In this document: in pieces, positions 57,942 to 64,000 of the stretch
Layout of the letters: each line of letters opens with the position of its first letter
How positions within the stretch are numbered: position 1 is the stretch's first letter
NCBI GenBank assembly: GCA_964530325.1
Contig: CAZHAX010000002.1
Location: forward strand, 186,001 to 250,000
DNA: 64,000 nucleotides
Source: CAZHAX01 sp964530325
Lineage (GTDB): Bacteria; Chloroflexota; Anaerolineae; B4-G1
Reading direction: 5' to 3'
Program-made: the position numbers and the translations under genes
Notes under the pieces: generated by a model
The model's input: the letters and a program-made list of their open reading frames with translations, nothing else
Databases searched by the model: none
Told to the model about the DNA's origin: nothing

Positions 57942-59930
57942 ATGGCTAAGAAGGAACGTACACCACAGGAATCAAGTCAGGATCAGGCGTCGGTCGCTCT
58001 CATAGAGTGCGCCTGCCAGATGGAGATGGATACCTGCTTCTCCAGAGCGGACGAGCTGACCCCCTGCAACATCGGCTCACAGGGCCTTTGCTGCCGCAAC
58101 TGCGCCATGGGCCCCTGCCGGCTCGTCGGCAACGTGGAGCGCGGCGTCTGCGGTGCTACGGCGGCAACCGTCGTTGCCCGCAACTTCGCCCGCGGCGTGG
58201 CAGTGGGGGCCTCCGCCCACTCCGACCACGGGCGTGGCCTGGCCTATACGCTGCTGGAAGCTGTGGAGGGCCACGCACCCGACTACGGAGTGCGCGACCC
58301 CTTCAAGCTGCGGCAGGTGGCCCGCTACCTCGATGTGAAGACGGACGGCCGGCCGGATGAGGACGTGGCCCGCGACGTGGCCCTGGCGGCGCTGAACGAG
58401 TTCGGCAAGAGCGAGGGCAAGGTGTTGAACCTCAAGCGCGCTCCGGCCAAGCGCCAGCAGATCTGGAATGACCTGGGTATCGCCCCGCGGGCGATCGACC
58501 GGGAGATCGTGGAGATGCTGCACCGCACGCACGTCGGCAACGACCAGGACGCAGAGCACATCCTGGATCAGACCATGCGCTGTGCGTTGGGCGATGGCTG
58601 GGGCGGCTCGATGCTGGCCACCGACCTCTCAGACATCCTGTTCGGCACGCCAGCGCCTGTGGTGACAGAGGCGAACCTGGGAGTGCTGAGGGATGATATG
58701 GTCAACATCGTCATCCACGGCCACGAACCTACTCTGTCGGAGATGATCGTCGCCGCTTCGCTTGACCCCGAACTGATCAAGCACGCCAAGGACAAGGGCG
58801 CCAAGGGGATCAACCTGGCCGGCGTCTGCTGCACCGCCAACGAGACTCTGATGCGGCAGGGAGTGCCCCTGGCGGGCAACTTCCTGCAGCAGGAGCTGGC
58901 GATACTGACCGGCGCCGTCGAGGCGATGGTCGTCGACATCCAGTGCATAATGCAGGGCCTGGTACCAGTGGCGGAGCGCTTCCACACGGAGCTGATCACC
59001 ACCTCGCCGAAGGCGAAGATCGAGGGCGCGACACACGTCGAGTTCGAGGAGGGCCGGGCGCTGGAGATCGCCAAGGAGATCGTTCGCCGGGCGATCGACC
59101 GCTTCCCCGAGAGGGGCGAGACCAGGATCCCTGATGCCAAGGCTTCGATGGTGCCTGGCTTCTCGCACGAGTACATCGACTACGCGCTGGGCGGCTTCTA
59201 CCGCGGCAGCTTGCGCCCGCTCAACGACGCCATCAGCGCCGGCCGCATCCGCGGCGTTGTGGCCAACATCGGCTGTAACAACGCCCGCGTCTGTCACGAC
59301 TCGCTGCACAACTACGTGGTCACGGAGTTCATCAAGAACGACGTGCTTGTCGTAGAGACAGGCTGCGGCGCTATCGCCAGCGCCAAGATGGGCTATATGA
59401 GGCCGGAGACGGCGCTCGAGCTCGCCGGGCCCGGGCTGCGCGAGGTCTGCGAAGCGGTCGGCATCCCGCCGGTGCTCCACATGGGAAGCTGCGTGGACAA
59501 CTCCCGCATTCTCACCGTCCTCTCGCAGATGGCCACTGAGTCCGGCCTGGGTGAGGATATCTCGGACATCCCGGCCGTGGGAATGGCGCCGGAGTGGATG
59601 AGCGAGAAGGCTCTCTCCATCGCTACCTACTGTGTGGCCTCGGGGGCCTACGTGATCATGGGCGCCCGCAACCCGATTGCGGGCAGCGAGACGGTCGAGA
59701 GCATCTTGAGCCAGGGCTGGGAGAAGAAGGTCGGCGGCCGGCTCGAGTTTGTGATGGAGGGCGAGGAGATCGTCCGCCGGGCCATCGAGCATATCGATAA
59801 GAAGCGCGCCGACCTGGGTCTGGACGAGTACGACGCCTCCAAGTGGGGTCAGAGCGGCGATCGCCGTATGCCGGAGCTGCTAGATCTACCGCTGGAGAAG
59901 CGGATCGAGGCCGTGTACGGCGCCGGCTAG
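57942..59930 (+). CDS. cooS: Anaerobic carbon monoxide dehydrogenase catalytic subunit
   Basis: A 662-residue Ni-Fe CODH (also called acsA). It interconverts CO and CO2 and, with AcsB, feeds CO to acetyl-CoA synthesis. N-terminal cysteines for the B and D clusters lie in CNIGSQGLCCRNCAMGPC. All six C-cluster ligands are seen: HGHEPT, GVCCTANE, VDIQCIMQG, NIGCNNARV, ETGCGAI and MGSCVDN. The base-supporting SEKALSI Lys and HSDHG His are also present. It is 12 bases after the HMA gene and 107 bases before acsB, so it belongs to the ACS operon rather than a respiratory Coo operon. Confidence 0.97.
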   Translation: MAKKERTPQESSQDQASVALIECACQMEMDTCFSRADELTPCNIGSQGLCCRNCAMGPCRLVGNVERGVCGATAATVVARNFARGVAVGASAHSDHGRGLAYTLLEAVEGHAPDYGVRDPFKLRQVARYLDVKTDGRPDEDVARDVALAALNEFGKSEGKVLNLKRAPAKRQQIWNDLGIAPRAIDREIVEMLHRTHVGNDQDAEHILDQTMRCALGDGWGGSMLATDLSDILFGTPAPVVTEANLGVLRDDMVNIVIHGHEPTLSEMIVAASLDPELIKHAKDKGAKGINLAGVCCTANETLMRQGVPLAGNFLQQELAILTGAVEAMVVDIQCIMQGLVPVAERFHTELITTSPKAKIEGATHVEFEEGRALEIAKEIVRRAIDRFPERGETRIPDAKASMVPGFSHEYIDYALGGFYRGSLRPLNDAISAGRIRGVVANIGCNNARVCHDSLHNYVVTEFIKNDVLVVETGCGAIASAKMGYMRPETALELAGPGLREVCEAVGIPPVLHMGSCVDNSRILTVLSQMATESGLGEDISDIPAVGMAPEWMSEKALSIATYCVASGAYVIMGARNPIAGSETVESILSQGWEKKVGGRLEFVMEGEEIVRRAIEHIDKKRADLGLDEYDASKWGQSGDRRMPELLDLPLEKRIEAVYGAG

Positions 59931-60037
59931 GTGCTTTGCGCTGGAGCCTGGATACTGGAGCCTGATGGTGAGTCGGGTCTCACGTTTCACGCCTTACGCT
60001 TCAATCTCCGTGTCTCAGTCATGAAGGAGCAAGACTA

Positions 60038-62320
60038 ATGTCCAAGTACGTCGCGACGCGTGCCATACGCGGTGCCAACGCGCTCGTAGCCGAAGCGGAT
60101 GCGCTGTTGGAGAAGGCGATGGCAGCGAAGGGGGCGGACGCCAGGGTCGAATTCCCCAACACCGCCTACTTCCTTCCGGTGACGGTCGGCATGCTGGCCC
60201 ATGAGGTGTCCACTCTTGCCGACCTCAAACCGGTGCTCGACCACGCCAAAGGGCTTCTCCACCCGCTGCCGGACGACAGCGTCTGGACCCCCTATCTGGG
60301 TGAGACGCTGGACTCAGGGATGGCCACGCTTCTGGCTGCCGAGGCGATCGAGGGCATTCGCTTCACGCTCGGCGAGCAGCCTGAGCTCTACCCCGGCTTC
60401 GAGCTCGCCGGCGGCACGTCCTATACCGGCCTGGAAGCCGGCGGCAACGGAGCGGGCGGCCATCTCAACGGGCCTATCGACGACATCCAGCTCCGTTCCT
60501 GGGGTATCCAGCTCGTCGACGGCCGCATGCCGGGCTTCGCCGCCATCGTCGGCGCGGCCCACAGCAACGAGGCTGCGGTGAGCATCGTGCGGGAGCTGCA
60601 GCGGCGCAACATCCTGGTCTTCCTCTCAGGGAACGTGAACGGCCGCTCGATCATCCACCAGCTGCAGGAGGAGGGTGTGGAGATGGGGTACGATACCTAC
60701 ATCGTCCCCTTTGGCACGGACACCCTCTCTGCCATCTACGCCCTCGGCTTCGCCACCCGCTCCGCGCTTACGTTCGGCGGCCTCAAGGGCGGCCAGTGGC
60801 GCGACATCTTGATCTACAACAAGTTCCGCGTCTTCGCCTTCGTCCTCGCCCTGGGCGAGGTGGACGATCTGAAGTACGCCGCGGCGGCGGGCGCCATTTC
60901 CTACGGCTTTCCGGTACTCGCGGACACGGTCATCCCGGAGATCCTGCCCACCGGCGTCACCCGCTACGAGCACGTCGTCTCCATGCCCTGGAACGAGATC
61001 GAGGGCGAGAGCGAGGAGGAGAAGGCGGCCAAGCTGGTGCAGCGGGCGATCGAGGTCCGCGGCGTCAAGATCAAGATCACAGAAGTCCCCGTCCCCGTCC
61101 CGTACGGTTCCGCCTTCGAAGGGGAGGTCGTCCGGCGGGCGGACATGCGCATCGAGTTCGGCGGCAAAGGCAGCCGTGCCTGGGAGTACCTGCGCATGGT
61201 GCCCATGGACGAGGTCGAGGATGGCAAGATCGAGCTCATCGGCCCCGGATTCGACGAGATAGAAGAGGGCGGGTCGATGGACCTGGGCATCCTCATCGAG
61301 GTCGCCGGCCGCAAGATGCAGGAGGACTTCGAGCCGGTGCTGGAGAGGCAGGTCCACTACTTCGTCAACGGCGCCTCCGGAATACAGCACATCGGCCAGC
61401 GCGATATCGCCTGGATCCGCATCTCCAAGGCCGCTGCCGAAAAGGGCTTCGAGCTGCGCCATTTCGGCGACATCCTCTATGCCCGCTTCCACGCCGATTT
61501 CGGCGCCATCGTGGACAAGGTCCAGGTGAAGATCTTCACCGATCCGGGCAAGAACGCCGAGTGGCTGGAGAAGGCCCGGGTGGCCTACGACCACCGTAAC
61601 CGCCGCCTGGCCGACCTGACCGACGAGGCAGTCGACACCTTCTATTCCTGTGTTCTTTGCCAGTCCTTCGCTCCCAACCACGTCTGTGTCGTCAGCCCGC
61701 AGCGGCTGGGTCTCTGTGGAGCCTACAACTGGCTGGACTGCAAGGCGTCCTACGAGATCAACCCGACCGGGCCGAACCAGCCGATCTCCAAAGGGGATTG
61801 CACCGACCCCGTGAAGGGCTACTTCAAGGGGGTGACCGAGTATGCCAGGAGCGCCTCACACGGCTCGGTCGAGCAGGTCTCCATGTACTCCATAATGGAG
61901 AATCCAATGACCGCCTGCGGCTGTTTCGAGTGCATCATGATGGTCATCCCGGAAGCGAATGGCTTCATGATCGTCAGCCGGGAGGATCCCAGCATGACTC
62001 CCGCCGGCATGACCTTCTCGACGCTGGCCGGTATGTGCGGCGGCGGCATTCAGACCCCCGGCGTGATGGGGGTCGGCAAGTACTACCTGATAAGCCCCAA
62101 GTTCATAGCCGCCGAGGGCGGTCTGAAGAGAATCGTCTGGATGTCCTCCTTTCTCAAGCAGAGCATGCAGGAGGAGCTCAAGGCGGCCGCGGAACGTGAG
62201 GGAGAGCCGGATCTGGTCGATAAGATCGCAGACGAGACGGTCACCACCGATGTGGAGGGTTTGCTGAAGGTTCTGGAGGAGAAGGGCCACCCGGCGCTGA
62301 CGATGGATCCGCTCTTCTAG
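60038..62320 (+). CDS. acsB: Acetyl-CoA synthase (CO-methylating), ACS/CdhC type
   Basis: A 760-residue enzyme that joins CO, a methyl group from the corrinoid protein and CoA. A-cluster cysteines: YSCVLCQSFAPNHVCVV and RLGLCGAYNW give C-x2-C-x8-C-x9-C, and TACGCFECIMM gives the Cys-Gly-Cys that holds the distal Ni. It retains the N-terminal domain that receives CO from CODH (FPNTAYFLPVTVG; GGTSYTGLEAGGNGAGGHLN), so it is the bacterial full-length form. AAGGAG lies upstream of ATG 60038. Slightly longer than the Moorella enzyme. Confidence 0.97.
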   Translation: MSKYVATRAIRGANALVAEADALLEKAMAAKGADARVEFPNTAYFLPVTVGMLAHEVSTLADLKPVLDHAKGLLHPLPDDSVWTPYLGETLDSGMATLLAAEAIEGIRFTLGEQPELYPGFELAGGTSYTGLEAGGNGAGGHLNGPIDDIQLRSWGIQLVDGRMPGFAAIVGAAHSNEAAVSIVRELQRRNILVFLSGNVNGRSIIHQLQEEGVEMGYDTYIVPFGTDTLSAIYALGFATRSALTFGGLKGGQWRDILIYNKFRVFAFVLALGEVDDLKYAAAAGAISYGFPVLADTVIPEILPTGVTRYEHVVSMPWNEIEGESEEEKAAKLVQRAIEVRGVKIKITEVPVPVPYGSAFEGEVVRRADMRIEFGGKGSRAWEYLRMVPMDEVEDGKIELIGPGFDEIEEGGSMDLGILIEVAGRKMQEDFEPVLERQVHYFVNGASGIQHIGQRDIAWIRISKAAAEKGFELRHFGDILYARFHADFGAIVDKVQVKIFTDPGKNAEWLEKARVAYDHRNRRLADLTDEAVDTFYSCVLCQSFAPNHVCVVSPQRLGLCGAYNWLDCKASYEINPTGPNQPISKGDCTDPVKGYFKGVTEYARSASHGSVEQVSMYSIMENPMTACGCFECIMMVIPEANGFMIVSREDPSMTPAGMTFSTLAGMCGGGIQTPGVMGVGKYYLISPKFIAAEGGLKRIVWMSSFLKQSMQEELKAAAEREGEPDLVDKIADETVTTDVEGLLKVLEEKGHPALTMDPLF

Positions 62321-62453
62321 GGCGCGGCAGGGCCGGCCGTCCGCGGAGGGGCTTGACGAGGAAGAACGGGACCTCCCGAGGCTCGTAGCCGGATTTGCCG
62401 GCGGCCTTTCGTCTTCGACCGTTCGGGAGGAGGCGGCGGCGGGCCGTGTGTGC

Positions 62454-62482
62454 TTGACCGGCGCAGGTTTAGGGGCTATCAT
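62454..62482 (+). promoter_or_regulatory. Promoter of acsDC
   Basis: TTGACC (62454-62459), 17-bp spacer, TATCAT (62477-62482), 65 bp before the acsD start. Close to the sigma-70 consensus; suggests that acsDC can be expressed separately from acsB. Confidence 0.6.
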
Positions 62483-62547
62483 ATCTCGGCGGCCGGGAGC
62501 AGTCGTGGCCACCGCCGATCAGGAAGACTGCTGACAGGAGGACGTTG

Positions 62548-63513
62548 ATGGCTGTAGTAGAGACTCCGGTCGAGAAATGGACTGGCAAAGTACGCGAGGT
62601 CACGCTCGGCGCTACGTCGTCCGACGGGGGCACGCGCGCTCATTCCGTGGTCGTAGGAGGGGAGACGACGTTGCCATTCCTCCATTTCGAGGGCGAGATG
62701 CCGAATCCGCCCCGCCTGGCGGTGGAGATCGTCGACCGGCGGCCGGGGGACTGGTCATCGCTTCTCCTGGATAGCTGGGGAGATGTGGTAGACGATCCTG
62801 CCAAGTGGGCCAAGGCTGCGGAGGAGAGAGGGGCGGACCTGATCGCTCTGCAGCTGAGCCTGACCCGGGATGGAGACAAACCGACGACTGCGGAAGACGC
62901 GCGGGCGGCGACCCGGGCCGTGCTTGAGGCCATCGGCCTGCCGCTTATTGTGTTTGGCCCTGGCCAGGTCGATGCGGACAATGAGCTGCTGGTGGCGGTC
63001 GCTGAGGAGACTGCTGGAGAGCGAGTCGTGCTTGGCCTGTGCGAGGAGAAGAACTACCGCACCATCGTCGCGGCGGCGCTGGCCAACGACCACCTGGTCA
63101 GCTCCCGCACGCCGATGGATGTCAATCTGGCCAAGCAGCTGATCATCCTCATCTCCGACATGGGTCTGCCGCTCGATCGCATCCTGATGGATCCGACGAC
63201 TGCGGGTCTGGGGTATGGGATCGAGTATGGGTACTCCGTGATGGAGCGGCTGCGCATCGCCGCGCTGCAGGGCGACAAGATGACCCAGTCGCCGATCATC
63301 GTCACCCCCGGCAACGAGGCCTGGCGCCAGAAGGAGGCGAAGGTAGGCGAGGGCGTGCCTGATGCCTGGGGCGACTGGGCCGAGAGGGCTGTTCTGTGGG
63401 AGACGCTGACCGCGACCCCTCTTGTTCAGGCCGGCGCCGATGTCCTGGTAATGCGCCATCCGCAGGCGGTAAACAGAGTCAAGGCCTACGTCCAGAGCCT
63501 GATGGAGAACTGA
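62548..63513 (+). CDS. acsD: Corrinoid iron-sulfur protein small subunit (CdhD/AcsD)
   Basis: A 321-residue TIM-barrel subunit of the corrinoid/Fe-S protein, which carries the methyl group from methyl-THF to AcsB. Family blocks: VEKWTGKVREVTLGATSSDG, LPFLHFEGEMPNPPRLAVEI, GADLIALQLSLT, and PTTAGLGYGIEYGYSVMERL near the end. ATG 62548 has AGGAGG seven bases upstream; a TTG just before is in frame. It lies in an operon with acsC after a 10-base gap. Confidence 0.95.
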   Translation: MAVVETPVEKWTGKVREVTLGATSSDGGTRAHSVVVGGETTLPFLHFEGEMPNPPRLAVEIVDRRPGDWSSLLLDSWGDVVDDPAKWAKAAEERGADLIALQLSLTRDGDKPTTAEDARAATRAVLEAIGLPLIVFGPGQVDADNELLVAVAEETAGERVVLGLCEEKNYRTIVAAALANDHLVSSRTPMDVNLAKQLIILISDMGLPLDRILMDPTTAGLGYGIEYGYSVMERLRIAALQGDKMTQSPIIVTPGNEAWRQKEAKVGEGVPDAWGDWAERAVLWETLTATPLVQAGADVLVMRHPQAVNRVKAYVQSLMEN

Positions 63514-63523
63514 GGGAGTAAGC

Positions 63524-64000
63524 ATGGCACTCACTGGACTACAGATCTACAAGCTCCTGCCGCAGACGAACTGCAAGGAGTGCGGCTATCCCACCTGCCT
63601 GGCTTTCGCCATGAAGCTGGCTGCGAAGCAGGCGGAGCTGGCGAGCTGCCCCTACGTGTCAGAAGAGGCACAGGCTCAGCTGGCGGCGGCGGCTGCCCCA
63701 CCCATACGTCTGGTGACCGTCGAGGGGCCCGGCCACAAGGTGGAGGTGGGCAACGAGACGGTGATGTTCCGTCACGAGAAGACCTTCTATCACCAACCTG
63801 GCCTCTTCGTGCGGGTGAAGGACACCGGATCGGCGGAGGAGATCGAGACTGCCGTCAAGGCGGCGATGGGCTTCTCGGTCGACTATGTGGGCATGAACCT
63901 GTTCCTCGACGGCATCGCTGTCGAGGCGGCTTCAGGGGATGGCTCCAAGTTCGCTGAGGCGGTCAAAGCCGTACGCGGTGCGACCGACCGGCCACTTGTG
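63524..64000 (+). CDS. acsC: Corrinoid iron-sulfur protein large subunit (CdhE/AcsC), 3' part outside window
   Basis: The first 159 codons only. The [4Fe-4S] motif is at the N-terminus: LLPQTNCKECGYPTCLAFAM and the fourth Cys in ELASCPY (C-x2-C-x4-C-x16-C). This low-potential cluster reductively activates the corrinoid. The rest (RLVTVEGPGHKVEVGNETVM; FYHQPGLFVRVKD) starts the barrel domain; the B12-binding C-terminus lies beyond the window. Start ATG 63524 after GGGAG. Confidence 0.93.
   Translation, partial: MALTGLQIYKLLPQTNCKECGYPTCLAFAMKLAAKQAELASCPYVSEEAQAQLAAAAAPPIRLVTVEGPGHKVEVGNETVMFRHEKTFYHQPGLFVRVKDTGSAEEIETAVKAAMGFSVDYVGMNLFLDGIAVEAASGDGSKFAEAVKAVRGATDRPLV

Noticed and set aside
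59931..60037. Possible operator or small RNA between cooS and acsB
   Set aside because: The interval has two copies of TGGAGCCTG and a TTTCACG/TTACG run but no hairpin, promoter or terminator; it looks like simple filler.
1..64000. tRNA, rRNA or other standard RNA genes
   Set aside because: No cloverleaf-like sequence with a convincing T-loop or rRNA-like stretch was noticed on either strand. A tRNAscan or Infernal run would settle this.

Overview
The window is GC-rich DNA of bacterial type, most likely from an anaerobic member of the Chloroflexota (Anaerolineae-like). The reasons are a Wood-Ljungdahl carbonyl branch with bacterial CODH/ACS, a large BTAD-NB-ARC-TPR regulator, DUF951 and DUF1846 genes, RHS-type debris, and many secreted beta-propeller proteins ending in an LPLVL tail. 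It appears to be a metagenome or draft assembly: a 100-N gap lies inside a repeat gene, and the sequences on its two sides are identical over exactly 55 nt, which looks like an assembler k-mer overlap. The taxonomic call is inference from gene content.

Layout. 1-2.3 kb: end of a MacB-type ABC exporter (ATPase and permease) and a lipoprotein. 2.4-16 kb: a long minus-strand block with DUF362, a membrane glycosyltransferase, a GT2 enzyme, a DinB-like protein, two metallo-beta-lactamase-fold proteins, a DinG-type helicase, DUF1846, an MGDG-synthase-like GT28 enzyme, DUF951, guanylate kinase and a rhomboid protease. 16-18.3 kb: an ECF sigma factor, its zinc-finger anti-sigma factor and a membrane protein. 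18.4-24 kb: a HerA-like ATPase, then an opine-dehydrogenase-like gene paired with an unusual B12-binding protein that has a long leader. 24.4-27.4 kb: an oligogalacturonate-lyase-like propeller, a membrane protein and an alpha/beta hydrolase.

27.4-46.6 kb is a surface or secretome island. A BTAD/TPR regulator is divergent from a 64-aa protein. After it come two paralogous Nbr1-Ig lipoproteins with different C-terminal modules, three giant propeller proteins (inferred 21, 14 and 14 blades), two other secreted proteins and a Cys-rich lipoprotein. Four of these proteins end in the same short tail, [V][YL]LPLVL[RK]. 47-48.8 kb holds an O-antigen-ligase-like polymerase preceded by a truncated SDR stub.

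48.8-54.4 kb is an accessory junkyard. It has four toxin-antitoxin modules (Phd/VapC, Phd/PIN, AbrB/PIN, HicBA), three RHS remnants, an integrase tail that has lost its tyrosine, a metallophosphoesterase tail, three alanine-racemase tails, and about ten palindromes of at least two families.

54.4-64 kb is the acetyl-CoA pathway: a receiver-DUF166 fusion, fhs, a cysteine-less HMA protein, cooS/acsA, acsB, acsD and the start of acsC. It would activate formate on tetrahydrofolate, reduce CO2 to CO, and assemble acetyl-CoA using the corrinoid iron-sulfur protein.

Across the window, promoter-like sites repeatedly show a TTGCGC-type -35 box 16-17 bp upstream of a good -10 box, which may be a lineage-specific promoter preference.
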